This document shows positions 1 through 24,000 of a DNA stretch of 64,000 nt, piece by piece. The stretch covers positions 10,128,087 to 10,192,086 of the forward strand of contig JASSKH010000024.1 of NCBI GenBank assembly GCA_031763025.1, written 5' to 3'. The translations under genes and the position numbers were made by a program. The notes beneath the pieces were generated by a model, which was not told where the DNA came from, did not search any database, and saw nothing but the letters and a program-made list of their open reading frames with translations. The DNA is from Macrocystis pyrifera. Taxonomy: Eukaryota; Sar; Phaeophyceae; Laminariales; Laminariaceae. How positions within the stretch are numbered: position 1 is the stretch's first letter; every line of letters starts with the position of its first letter.

Positions 1-1007
1 GATACTTGTAACTATCGACTGGTTCTACGGGAGGGAGGGTACCCCCGTTTTCACTACTGCGTTTACGCCACTCGGGGCGAGCGACGCTTTACCTCTCTCA
101 AAATTGGACGCAAAACATACGCAAAGTAGCAAATAATCCCCCCTGGCAGTGCATATCGCGGTGAAAAAAAAGTACATAAAGACTCATGACTGGCGAGAAA
201 AAAGGTGGTCACTCGGCCAAGTGGCTCTCATCGGGCTGGAACGAATCTGGCTGAAATGAAAATAGAGGACTCAAGAGAGATCCCTCCCCCTACCCTAGCG
301 CCAGTCTGTCGCCAACTTGCGTGCGTTGCGTTGGTGGTGTGTCTTGCTTGATTGGCCGAATCAAAAAACGATTGTATTCGTTTCTTTATTGGGGGGGAAG
401 CGTGACAGCGGACGGCGGACGCTTTTGGCAACTCGAAAGGGGCCCCTATGTTTGTGGCGTCGTCAGAAATAGAAACTCGCATTCGCTCGAACTAACAGCG
501 CACAGGGACTCCCCGGCGCGGACGAGCGAAGCGAGGTACACCCAAACCAAGCGCGCAATGAAAAAAAAAGTGACCTGAACGGATCGGGGCAGAAATTACT
601 CGGTGACGTCGAGGCTACGCGCTGCAGACCAGGAGTATGTCCTCCCTTCAACAAGCGCAAGCAAGAAAACACCAAAATAAAAAATCCCAAGTAGAAAGCA
701 CGCGTGACAAGACAGGCCGTGAGCGAAGCCGCGAACCAAGGGAGCGCTAGGTATACCCTCTCGATACGCTTGGGAAGAAAACCGTTTGCGGCGCCTTCAA
801 TTTTCGCGTGCCACGGGTCAAGGGGGTCAGCCTCTCCGTACCCATGGGAGGGAGAACTCTTTGGTGGTGCCTTCATTTTTCGCGTCCCTAGTTTCACGCT
901 AAAGGTCAGAGGTCGCCAGGCATACGTTCCGCTTGGGCACCGACAAAACCGAAAGTGTACAAGCAGGGCAAGCAAGCCGCAAGGGCGCACGGCCAACAGG
1001 ATATTAC

Positions 1008-10789
<9,782 letters not shown>

Positions 10790-10974
10790 GAAGGAACAAC
10801 ACAGACGCAAGCGAGGAAGTCGCCACCGAGGTTCGCTTGCGTGGCCGCTGACGCAAGGTGAGACGCGTAGAGTTTACCGATCGACAGGTACCTTGCGCTG
10901 CTCGCTCGAACATAGAAGCCATGCTTACGTACTCGTCAAAGGGAGCAAGTTAAATTAGAGCCACCTTCAACAAT

Positions 10975-11071
10975 GCAACAAGAGCAACAAAAAACAACAC
11001 CTACAACGCCAGCAACAACACCAGCAACAATAGCATCAACAACAAACAACAGCAACAATAGCATCAACAAC

Positions 11072-11107
<36 letters not shown>

Positions 11108-11175
11108 CCAACACCAACACCAACACCAACACCAACACCAACACCAACACCAACAACAACAACAACAACAAAAAC
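10975..11175. repeat. (CAA)n and (CAACAC)n simple repeats
   Basis: CAA-type repeats with interruptions, then about seven CAACAC units, then CAA again. Gln/Thr-rich or Val/Gly-rich frames here are by-products. Bases 11.18-11.45 kb hold nothing I recognise. Confidence 0.92.
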
Positions 11176-11489
11176 AGTAACAGCCATATTAGCTGTCCTG
11201 CCTACCTCCTGCGGGTCGCAACATCCCCCCTCGCTCGACAACGCTCGCCTGCAACAAGAAACGGGGAACCAATCATTGTACCGGGTTTACCAGTGAAGGG
11301 CGGAAGGGCAGCGTCGTGCGCGCGAAAGGCAGACAGTCACCCTCACGTCTTCGGGTGTGAATCGGAGCCGATTATATCCGGCCCCATAGACTGTATGGAG
11401 CTCGGTCATTCGGCGCGCATTCTTCCGCCAGATTACGCACGCCCTTCGATCCCTAAGCACAACTCTGCAGAGGTGTGTTCGGTAGGGTA

Positions 11490-11840
11490 TGCACTATGGA
11501 GTACCCGGGTTTCCAACCCGGGTGTAATCTACCAACCGGTATATTTGACCAACAGAAGAGCCCCCCAATGCCGTACTCGTCGTGAAATCATGTGCTACAA
11601 TATTTCGGATTCTGTACTCGGGTATGTAGTCGGGCAGCCTTTCGTACAGCGCCAAATACCTACTTAATAGAACGGGGTAGAACTTACCAACGGGTATATC
11701 TTACCCACCGTATACCATAGGCCCCCAATATCATACCCGTCTCGATACCACGTAACATGAGGTTTGGATACGATACCCGGGTAGTCGGGCAGCTTCAGTA
11801 TTTGGCCCCCAATACCATACCCGCAAAGATATGTACCTAC
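11490..11840. repeat. Degenerate short tandem block (GTATGATACCCGGGTA-like)
   Basis: The phrases GCCCCCAATACCATACCCG and GGGTAGTCGGGCAGC recur two or three times with drift, spaced roughly 90-170 bp. Non-coding. A GTGAGC donor-like site at about 11.89 kb (minus) ends a Pro/Cys-rich frame that might be an exon of the PAN gene, but I could not tie it in. Confidence 0.45.
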
Positions 11841-12627
11841 TCTACGATATACATCCTTGCAACTTTGTCTCCGCGAGTTTTCGCTCACCTGGCGGGGGCA
11901 CGCCCGCGGCCTCGGGACAGCACTGCACTGGGGGTGGCGGGACTCCGTTGGAGTAATTCGGCGGTTTGATGGACTTGTCTTCCCCCTTCCTGACGATACC
12001 TTGAGGAGAATGTCGCGAGCAATTTTCGGGCGTTTCACAGGACTCATTGGGTATATCTCGGCATCGAACGATTTCTCGAACGCACCAGGGCATGCAGTGT
12101 TTCACTTGATAGCTAGAGTGAGATAACCCAAAATAACGGGAGTCTTTGAAAGGAAGGAGCTCGTGGTTTCATCGCAGTGATTCCCGGATGACTCCTTGCG
12201 GCAGGAAAATCAAATCATTGGTCCAAGCTTCAGGATACTGCTCCGTGCTTGGTGCAACAACGGAGGAAAACACACGTGCGTGCGTAAAGGCACCCTGGGG
12301 CAGGAGGGGTACGTAGCTGATCTGTCCGTAGTACACAATATCCCAGGAGGTTCAGGAGCATTGGACTAGAGACCCCCAGAGTTTATGAAACGCAGTATGT
12401 GTTGGAGATACGCACAGTCGGTGGAAGGCAGCAGCAGCAGCAGCCTCCGCACAGCTACGTCTTTAGAGCAAGGCACCCGCACCAATCGAAAGCCCTTGCT
12501 AGGCCGGAGTGCTTCGCGTTGCTCGCTCGCGGAGTCACGTCAGGCCCAACTTCGCCAACTTCCTCTGTAAAATATCGACACGTTACCGACGTGCTTGGGG
12601 TGGACGGGGGGGGGGGGGGGGGCTCAC

Positions 12628-14016
12628 CCGACGTCACTCCAGGCGTCTTGTCCTTTCGGAACCCGCCGGCTCCCTTGAGCCAGCAGAGCATGCTCTCCTC
12701 CTGGAGAGTCCACTTCAGGCAACGCCCATCCTTCGCGCAGAGTCTTCTGCACACCTACGGGGGAAGGCCGCCAGCAGGTTTATGCCCGCGATGCCCTTCA
12801 CTTATATCGATACGCCGTCTGCAGGATGCGAGCATACAACAACTATGCTATTAATATATATAATACCATGTTTCCCCACAATGATGCTGCCTATGCTCGA
12901 AACAAAGCCCGACTAATTTCATATAAGCTGCTACGTGTATGCCCTCGAAAGCGCCCAAATATGCCGAAAGCACAGTGGGCATGAGCCAAACCGTCAGGGA
13001 CGACCACGCCAAATTTCACATCATCACATCGCGGTGAGAGGTGTGCAGCAAAGCCCACGTTACGAACGGCAACATCGTACGAAAGAGTATACGACGCGGT
13101 CGAGGGGCGAGAGTTGCTTGCGGTCGATCGCCGTCGGTTCGAGGACAAAACAAGGCCCGTACCAGAGAACGCATGAATGAGCGGCATGTCTGCGATCGAC
13201 GCGTCTGTAGGTGAATACGTTGATGGTCGCGACATCCCACGAATGTACCAATCCTATTCCACCAATGTGTCGCCGACGTCGTCTTCTTAACCCATGTATG
13301 GCTGCGGTCCCGTTTAGGGGACAAACTACTTGGAATTTGAGTGGTTTGTTCACAACACGGAACTGCAGTTGCAAAAAAGTAAAAACACAACAAGAAATAT
13401 TAGGTTCACTCCCCTCCGCTTATTCTCCACAACTACATCTATAAACTGCATAGTGTGTATTGTCGGGTAGCAATTTCCCCAAATTAATGGGGTTCTCCGT
13501 AGCGGAAAGTCCAAACGTGTCCGTCAGACTCAAAAAAAAAAACGCAACACCTGGTAAGGTACACCGGTGTGTTATTAATCGGGAGTCGGGGACACGCCGT
13601 GCCGAACCAAAGCTCCCGCGAGCGGACAATAGGAGAGTGGGTTGCCACCGAAGAAGCGAGCAAACTGCGCAGAAAGCGGGGACAGACCCCACTCGCCAAG
13701 CCCCATTCCTGACTGCGCTTACTGTACGTGCCGAGGTACGCGTACGACGACCAAAACGTCGAAAGACGACCACCGACCACGACTCAAGACATGGAGCGGG
13801 GTTTCCAAACGTTGTACGTGCTGGACACCTTTCGCCCGATCGGCTTCCACGTTGTGCACGACGTGCATGCCAAAAAACGCACGTGTTCAATGCGCCAACT
13901 TCACCTACCTCTATGCCCTTGACAGATAAGGGTCCGACGCCTTGAAGGTCTCCTCCTTTGAAGTCTACACTAACAAGGACGGTCCGAAGTAACGTCGGTT
14001 TTTGCTTCGTCGGCCC
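12628..14016 (-). CDS. PAN/apple-domain protein (two internal exons seen)
   Basis: Exon a (14016-13909, 36 codons, acceptor ACCCAATCAG, donor GAG|GTAGGT) reads VSVDFKGGDLQGVGPLSVKG. Exon b (12754-12628, acceptor TTCCCCCGTAG, donor G|GTGAGC) reads VCRRLCAKDGRCLKWT and then MLCWLKGAGGFRKDKTPGVT. Both junctions are phase 0. Together they make one PAN/apple module: a D..G.DL opening, a C-x3-C pair, C..WT, CWLK and a terminal SG. PAN modules bind proteins or sugars and usually sit in secreted or surface proteins. Neither the first nor the last exon was found, so the architecture is unknown. A run of C begins about six bases into the intron after exon b. Confidence 0.72.
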
Positions 14017-15800
14017 CTGATTGGGTGTCAGGGAAGGGCGGGGGAAAGAATGGTTGATAATACTACTGTAAGGCATACATTGACGATGACGACAAAGACG
14101 TCATCGCATGGTTGGTCCTCAACTGTCTATTAGTTGGTCCAAGCGACGGGTCACTCACGCGCTCCTTTCAACCTGTTTTAGCATGCAACGAGCGAGCTGC
14201 TCAAACCCTACAGTGCGATAATCTGCCAACAGATCGAAGGTTTTGCCATACAAACGGGCCGCCTCTCGGCCCAAAAGCCTCTGAAAGTGATATATCGTTA
14301 CATAGTAGTCTCTCGCTCGAATAAATAGCAAGCGTCGCCTGTTATCTTGCTTCTTTGTCTTGAACACGCACAACTCCAGACAAACAAACAGCAAGTTTTG
14401 CCTGTTCCCTTGATTCTTTGTCTTGAAACGCGTAACACCACACACACACAAAATCTTCGCCTTCCCTCCCGCTCCTCTTGCCTTTGCATTTTCGAGTCAT
14501 ACGCAGTCTCATTGAGAAGCACGAAAACGCCGTCAATGTTCGTCCATATGCAACTCCACCCACATTTTCGGGGAGAAAGCACTTGCATGTGAGCGTCAGA
14601 TATTGTTTGCCATCGTTAAATGAGACAACTTATGTTGCCACCCTGTAACCCGCGCCCATCTGCCCTCGCAACCTCTCACCTGGTGATCGTTCCGTCCTTC
14701 ACCGGGACCAACCGCTATATATCTGCTGACCCGCCCTCGTGTTTCCTCGTGACGCCATCGCTGCCTGTCCTGACGGAACCCACATCCACCCCCCCCTGAT
14801 TGTTTTCGGCCGCCCAGCGCCAGCCTCATGAGCAAAAGATTCCTGACCTTCCCGGCGAAGAGACTTGTCGTCCGCACGCGGGTGTTCGTCGCCCCCCCGC
14901 GGCAGGCTGTGCGTGAATCGAGCAACCTGTTGAGGTTTCCGGAGTTGCGCGTGGGAAAACGAGACCGTGGCCGCGATGGGTCGCCGTTCTTGTCAATGGA
15001 CTCACTGGCAACGCATGCACGCGGAGAGCTAGCTCCGCTCCCGCGGAGTCGTAAGACCCATCGTTGGCAATCAAGCACGAGCGGAGCTAGCTTGCTCCAA
15101 ACTCACGGAGCCGCGAAACACCGTACGTCAACAAAAACATCAACACCGGAGGCCTCGATAGGGCGTTGGAGCCAGGTCGGCAGGCCTTGATTAATGCTAC
15201 CAGTGTATTTTCTTGGTCAGTTCGTGTTGATAAATCGCCTTGACAGGCAAGCGACAGTGGCGCAACACCATGGTCGGCGGCGCGGACGCACGCCTCTTTG
15301 CGGCAAAAGTCATCGATTTTTTTTTGTGTGTACACACTACACAGCAGTAGCGTCGAAGGTTGAGCTTCGCATGCGTTTGGTTCTGCGGCACACTGGAGTA
15401 GTCACGTGCATCCATCCAGTGTACATGCTCTCATTCCACATTCGACGTACTCGTATATCATACGGCACACACATGCATGGCATACGGTACATGCCGGTAC
15501 TCGAATATCACATGGTACACGCACTCGCAGCAAAAGGGAGATACCAGGCACTCGCGTAGCATATGAAGTAGCTACAGGAACAGATAATACTAGCAATACT
15601 CTGCTTCAACACTACACCATGCGCTAAAGGCTTGGCCAACTTGCAAAAAATGTGTTTACAAATAGCCCCCAACATCTAATTTCACAAATGCGCCCAACGT
15701 GCGCATCGAAGTCATCGCAACAAACGAGGAGCACTGAAAATGTACGTCAGCATAAGGTTTGCCCTTGGGCGTTTTCTTGAATAACATTATGTAAAGTATT
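14016..15800. other. Stretch without a recognised gene
   Basis: It contains a tandem pair of about 70 bp at 14.33-14.45 kb (AGCAAG....GCCTGTT....TTCTTTGTCTTGAA twice). It also has short palindromic phrases rich in CATGG/GTAC at 15.42-15.56 kb. Several open frames of 80-160 codons on the minus strand at 14.6-15.1 kb show no family motif. They could hide 5' exons of the PAN gene, but I see no supporting splice pattern. Confidence 0.4.
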
Positions 15801-15808
15801 AAATACTT

Positions 15809-16305
15809 CACGCTGCCCACGATCATTCAAATGTAATAATTGAATTGGATGAGGCCTCCTGCTCCGGAGCAGGAGGGCGCCGCCCGAGATAAACCACGCG
15901 CTGAGTGCGCTCTTCGCGCGGCGGCGCCCGTCCCTAGGAACTGACATGATGGCGCAGAAAAAAACTACCAAGTCCGTAGGATCCGAGATAAACCACGCGC
16001 TGAGTTCTTCGCGCAGCGGCGCCCATCCCTGGGAATTGACATGATCGTGCAGAAAAATACTACCAAGTCCGTAGGATGGATGGGAAGGTCTGTTTTCCTG
16101 TCCTCGAAGGGTAGCTAGGCTTCCACAGACTGATCGCTTCGTGCGTTCCAACTCTGAGTAATTCGAACCCAATGCTGGATGCACATCGCTGTGCCAAGGA
16201 TCGGTCCATTGGATTGGGGCGCGATTTTCCCACAGCAGTATTCTTCCACGCTGTCAACGATCATTCAAATCAAGAATTGGATTGGATGAGGCCTCCTGCC
16301 CCGGT
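15809..16305. repeat. Block with direct-repeat ends and an internal tandem pair
   Basis: The ends are direct copies (15809-15867 and 16257-16305) sharing CACGCTG..CACGATCATTCAAAT, then TTGGATGAGGCCTCCTGC. Inside are two tandem units, 15884-15982 and 15983-16077, both with CCGAGATAAACCACGCGCTG and ACTACCAAGTCCGTAGGAT. A GC-rich palindrome (CCTGCTCCGGAGCAGG) is at 15858-15873. No protein. Confidence 0.7.
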
Positions 16306-16559
16306 CGGTGGTCCTACCCAAACTTCCTTGTGCTTCTTTGTTCGTCATTAGCCACCTACCGGGCGCTGTGTTGTCTCACCTAGACTTGTTTCGTACTACA
16401 GTAGTATACGCTAGCCGTGTGTCGGCGCGCACGCACAACACAACACGGATTACTTTGTAGCAGCAGAGCAGCAACCACCGGCTACCAGGTACAGGTACTG
16501 ATCTTGCATCATATGATACGTATACAACCCTTGGAGCAGGCATAGCAGTTTAGTACCTT

Positions 16560-17084
16560 GTGCGTATGTGTATGCACAAGATGCACTTTAGTTTTTTGGC
16601 ATGCTGCTCTCCAGCGGCCGAGGGTTCTTTCTCGCACTTTCGGCTGCGGGGCAAGCAAGGCGACCGTGGGCACATTACGACGTATGTCTGGATACCGGTC
16701 GAGCACCATTGGGGGGCTCGGGGCGTTTAACGTCGCTGAGTTGGCTCTAAAAAACTAGGGAATGATTTCCTCCTCGCCGAGCCGAGTAGGTGACATGAAA
16801 AACCCCACATTATTATTATTTTTCTCATCAATAAATAACCCGCCACCCTCAAACACTCCTCTGCCGCACATATGTTTTCAACTTCAGCAGAAGTAGCAGC
16901 AGCAGCAGACATACAGTAGCAACAGCAAGCAGTACACATCTGTCGGCCGTCGTATCTGTTGCACTAAGCCCTTCGACGGGTGGTGTACACGCAATACCGA
17001 GGACATTCGTGACCACAAAACTGCCTCCCTCGGTGCCGCCCATCTCTCTCTACTCCCCCTGTCTCGGTGTGCATCCGGAATAGT

Positions 17085-17090
<6 letters not shown>
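16560..17090. repeat. Dispersed repeat ending in a (TAG)n tail, copy 2
   Basis: Second copy of the block at 4.2-5.5 kb. It has one internal unit rather than three and an extra stretch of about 50 bp at 16.68-16.73 kb. It ends in TGTGCATCCGGAATAG and passes straight into TAG/CAG repeats. That both copies end this way suggests the microsatellite is part of the element's tail. Confidence 0.72.
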
Positions 17091-18496
<1,406 letters not shown>

Positions 18497-18569
18497 TATT
18501 GGCGACCTCGATTGGATTGATTCGACTCACGCTCAAAGCGAATACGCAATTTTTTATTTATTTATTTTT

Positions 18570-18571
<2 letters not shown>

Positions 18572-18612
<41 letters not shown>
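18572..18612. repeat. (GA)n microsatellite
   Basis: About 20 GA units in the leader between the 5' LTR and the gag region. Confidence 0.95.
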
Positions 18613-18617
<5 letters not shown>

Positions 18618-18626
18618 AATAGCATA

Positions 18627-20650
18627 ATGGACTCGACTGAGTTCAGCATGACTGCTGCTCAACGGTGCAGCTTGAAGAAAAAGGAGAAGAACAGGAAGAA
18701 ACAAGCGGCCAAGGGTACGCCGGCTGCTCAACCGCAGATGGTACACCATGCGCCAAGTTCCGACGGCGTAAGCGAGCCAAAAGAAAACGACGAAGAAGAG
18801 GACGAGGATCATGAGGAGACCCTCGAGCAAGCGGAGAACTCTTCGATTGCGGAGGACATCATAGCAGCTGCTGCTGCTGCTGGTGTAAAATCCACAAACG
18901 ACGACGACTCAAACTATGACACATCACTAATATCTGGTCACCTCTCCGATGGGAATCTTCGCTGGGCATACGTCCAGCTGGAGAAGTGCCTTGACCGAAA
19001 GGAGGAACCACCCGCCTGGCTTCTCCGGTTCGTGATGAAGGATGTGGACTCCACAGAGGAGCAATTCGAACGGGTGAGTGATTTTCACAATGCCGAGATC
19101 AACTCCGAGCTTACAGCAGTAAACCAACTGCCAGTGAACTCAACTCACTCATCGACCAACACCGCTGCAGACCCCTTCACTCAGTCAGCATCTGCTGCCT
19201 CTGCTGCCTCTGCTACCGACCGTATGTCCTCTGCTAATCAACCACCTTCTGTTGATCGCTCGCTCCCCACTGATCATGCTACTGGTACGAATGCTGAAAA
19301 TCTGTCATTAAATTCTCAATTTTCGAGCCAGCATGACAATGGTAGATACGAGAATGCACGCAATTTGGCTGATGAGTTTCGCATGTCAGGAACTGAAAGC
19401 AGCTCTACCTCACGAACCAAAAGCTCCACTCCAACCCCACTTGAACGAACGACCAATACTAGTGTAACCCCTAGCAGTTCGAACAACACGACGAGCGGAG
19501 CTCAACTTCAGATATTCCCCGTAACTGCTGAAACCACTGCTGCACCCTCCACTGCTGAAATTTCTACTGCTGTACCCACCAGAAACCCAGTACACTTTGT
19601 CATGAAACAATCAGATTCCCAAAAGATCTGGTTTTGACTGGAGCACAGACAGAAGATGTAGAGACGCTAACTATCTTTCGTGCAAGAGTTAGGCTCAACT
19701 CCACTGATGCATCTTCTGAAGCAGTAGTAACGCAGCGCGCAATCAAGTACCTACCTCTGTTAGTACGTGATGCAGCAGCAGACAGTTTGCAACAATTGCT
19801 ATCTAACAGTCTTGAATGGCGAACCGAAGCACAACTGGCAACACTCCGTGCCAACAGATCGGATATGACTGTAAAAGCACCAGAGTCGTGGGAAGATTGG
19901 GTGAACGCATTTACTACCCTTTTCGCCCCAGCAAACCGCATGTCACTTCTAGCACGAGAATTTGCCACGCTGAAACAAGAAGCCAACCAATCGGTAGACA
20001 CCTACGCTCTGAAAGTGACTAAAGCACGATCTCGTCTAATGGCGGAAGCACGTCGCTTGGCACCAGCTGGAATGTCCCCCTTTGAACACGCTTGGTCAGT
20101 TTTTACAACGGCGAGTTTTGAGAATGGTCTTTTGCCTCACCTCCGCCTTGAACTAGTCCGGGAAGACCCAGCTGTATCTTTCCAGGAATCTCGAGCGCGA
20201 GCTAAAAAACACGAAGCAAAAAACTTACGCGGAGTAAAACCCACCCCCGATCCTATTCCAATTCCTACCCCTGTTGTTGCTCAAACTTCGGCGCTATCCA
20301 CACCACAGTATGACCAGAAAATGGCTGCTATGGAGACGACGATCTCCAGTCTGTCATTTTCAATGGATAACCTTAAGAGAGGACGCACTACTGCTAGTAC
20401 CCCTAATAGGGAACGCTCGTCGACCCCTGCTCGTCGTCAACAACAAAAGAAGACGCACACGAACAGCAACCGCAACAACAGCAACAACCGCAACAACAGC
20501 AACCCCAACGACAACACGTCTACTGCTGTAGTAGTTGATACGCCCTGCAATTACCCTAAATGCAAGTATCCCGACTCGCATACCAGGGAGAATTGTGGGT
20601 TGCGTGCGGCCCACATCAGGCACGGTTTTGAGAAATACTCTCGTTGATGG
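18627..20650 (+). pseudogene. gag region of the Ty3/gypsy element
   Basis: The region opens with a Lys-rich N-terminus and a long Ser/Thr/Asn-rich stretch. A capsid-like part resembling retrotransposon gag follows, and the end is a Cys/His cluster (CNYPKCKYP then HTRENC) that looks like a modified zinc knuckle. Family role: packaging of the element's RNA. Fossil copy. Confidence 0.75.
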
Positions 20651-21099
20651 TGCCCGTCCCGGGTACCCTCACCCGGTAGGAAAGAGAAAACCACTGAGTC
20701 AGAAGAAGTGAGAGGTACTGTAGTTCAACTTATGTTGTAGACACACTCCACCCAGTAACTCAGAATGGTAGGGAAAGGATAACCATTGAGCCACAAGTAG
20801 TGAGAGGTAGTTCAACTTATGTTGCAAACACACTCCACCCAGTAGCTCAGAATGGTAATCAGAGGGACAAGAGTGGCCGTATGACGAGCCCTCGAACTCT
20901 CAAAGGGATATGTAATAAGAGAGTACGTTTTTTCAATAGCGTAAAGAATGTTCGTTTCTCTGATAATGTAAAGAAAGTACGTTTCTCTGATAGCGTAAAG
21001 TGAGTACGTTTTTCTGATAGCGGAGCTGTTCAAGCTGTACAGGACCTGAGTATCAGGCCTGCTATTGTAGCAGTATCAAAGCACGCTAAGATTGCAGCA

Positions 21100-24000
21100 A
21101 AGAGATCATCTGTGTTAAGCGAAGGTAGCAAAGCATTACGTAGACAACGTCGAAAGACACAGTCAGCGCTAACTTTAGCACCTCAAGCAGCACATGCGAC
21201 CCGAGTAGTTAATCAGATTAATGATTTATCATACAGAACAAAGTTCTGTGGTGCTGAGCACCCTGAACAATGCTTTGGTTCATTTAATGCATCGTCGTTA
21301 AGTGAGTATCCAAAGTATCCAACTGCATTGAATGCCACCTCTAAACGGGTACGTATCCCCGCCAGAGTTAATAATCACCCAGTACTTGATCTAACGATCG
21401 ATTCCGCTAGTGATATACCATGTGTTGCCGCAGATTTTTTGCGTCAACACCCAACCTTGAAAAACACTGAAATGTTAGCAGTTCCGCCGAATGCGATTAA
21501 CCTTCGCAGCGCAGATGGATCGCACCTTGAAATCTTAGGATACGTTCGTTTTAATCTTACACTTGGAGATATTACTCTTCCGGTAGAAGCGCTCGTTTTG
21601 CCTAACCTAGGACCAGACAAGATGCTGCTTGATAACAGTATAATGGGAGCTTTTGGAGCCAGTTTAAAATGGAACACAGAAGAACTATCTTTTGCTAATT
21701 CTCGAATCAAAGTGAAAGCAACGCATCGCATAAAAAATCCCACACACCCAACTCAATTAGCTCAATGCTCAGTAGTTGCAGTAGTGGAGAACAATGTAGA
21801 GTCGGTACCAGTATACCTAACCAAGAAATGCTGTATACCACCACAACATGAAATGGCAGTACATGTAGAAACAATCAATGCACCTGCCAAAACATCAGCA
21901 GCGTTAATTGAACCTCGCATAGTAACTGCCGAAGACGTCCACTCATCAGACGTACCTAAGGCATTTCACGAAATAGTTATTGCACGAACCGTTTGCCATT
22001 GGTCAGCCGTCAACAAAGCTGCCATGGTACAAATAGCTAATCCGCCAAACCGCCGAGTATACCTTGAAAGGAACACAATTTTAGGTTACATCTCGAAGGT
22101 TAAGGCCGTCCCTGAATTTAATGTCAGCACACTTCAAAGTGATAACCAACCATCGGTGTCCACTCGAGAGGAACTCCGAGGTGCTTTGAAGAAAGCTTTT
22201 ACATCAACAACATTTTCATCAAACCATTGTTCACAAGCACTTGATCTATGTGCCAAGTATCGTTCGATTTTCTCGTTATCTTCTAGTGAATTAGGGAAGT
22301 GCGCTATCATGGAAGCAGACTTTCCGTTGCAACCTGGCACACCCCCAGTCGATAGAAACCCATACCGAACGAATCCACGCGCACAAGAAGTCATAGACAA
22401 ATGCGTGAATCAAATGGAAAAAGATGGAATAATAGAACAACGACCGAGTCCTTGGGGCTCGGCTGTTACAATCGTAGCTAAATCAGACGGTTCTCCACGA
22501 TTTTGTGTAGACTATCGATCTACGATTAACAAGAGCTTACTCGGAAATTTTGGCCTCGGACATGGAAGCACACATTGACACAGTTGCAGGCGCTAAATTT
22601 ATTACCGTTTGTGACGTACAAAGTGCTTATCACCAAATTCCAGTAGCAGAAGCTGAACAAGATAAAACCGCTTTCGTGACACATAATGGTAAATGGGTTT
22701 TTAAAAGACTCCCTTTTGGGATCGCAAACGCCCCTTTCCTGTTCTCAAGAATGATGCCACTAGCCTTTTCACACTTTGGTCCGAAAAGTGGTCTCTTAGT
22801 ATATATGGACGACTGCATATGTTGTTCATCAACATGGGAAGGTCGCTTAATCCTCTTGGAAAACACTTTCAAAGCGATACAAGCAGCAGGTCTCACTCTA
22901 AAACCATCCAAAATTCAATTCGGACCCAAAGAAGTTAAATACTTAGGTCATATACTATCATCAGATGGTATTCGAATTGGTGATGACCGCATCAAAGCTA
23001 TCATTGATTTACCAAAACCCACTAATATCAAGCAATTGAGATCAGTGTTAGGCATGGTAAACTTTGTAAGGAAATTTATTCGCAATCTTGCAGCGACAAT
23101 AGCTCCTTTGGTAGCTCTAACGAAAAAAGAAGCAATCAATGAAATTACTAAGCGTTGGGGTCCTGAACATGACCAGGCATTTGCAAGAGTGAAACAATTA
23201 CTCACTGAAGCACCTGTCTTGCATTTTCCAGATTTTTCGAAAACCTTCGTCATACATGTCGATGCCAGTAATGCAGGAGCAGGAGCATTCTTAGCTCAGC
23301 AGAACGGTGACGACTTAAATATTATCGCTTATTTCAGCCAACGATTCAACGATAGTCAACGCCATTACTCAGCCACACTCAAAGAATGCTACGCAGTAGT
23401 GTTAGCCATACAACATTGGCGTCCTTATTTATGGGGAAAACACTTTGTTTGTGTAACTGACCATGCGGCACTAAGATATTTGTACTCGATGCAAGATACA
23501 TCAAACATGTTGACACGTTGGGCAATAGCTTTACAGTCATACGACTTCACAGTCAAACATAAACCGGGGAAATTACACGTCGTTCCTGACACATTATCAC
23601 GGTTAATTGCTTTTGAACAACAAGAAGAAATGACTGAGCCGAAATTAGCACCGATATGCCGAAACGTTCCCGAAGATCCCACACTACAAACGGGAGTTCC
23701 CTAGCAACCATACCAAGTGTCCGCAGATAAACTCGACGAATTAAAACCCGTCCGAAGTGATCGCGAGTTATTCAATACCGCATCAGTGTTTATAAGCGCG
23801 ACAAACTTGTTTGAATCGGTTGATCAGGAAAGATTGCGAGAAAAGCAACGAGACGAATACGGAGAGTATATCGACTACATACTTGACTCTAATGCATACC
23901 TACCTGAAAAAGAAACGCTGACAACTATGTCGTACTGCTCAGTACAAGACGGATTGTTGTTCAACTCGTACTTACCAGGTCACCTTCGCAAAAGAAGCAC

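Noticed and set aside
12891-13235. 115-codon minus-strand frame (RPSTYSPTDASIADMPL) between the two PAN exons
   Set aside because: The flanking PAN exons join in phase 0 into a complete domain without it, so it lies in an intron. No motif seen.
13420-14076. 218-codon minus-strand frame as a single gene
   Set aside because: Only its first part (14016-13909) is an exon. The rest continues past a strong GTAGGT donor into an intron.
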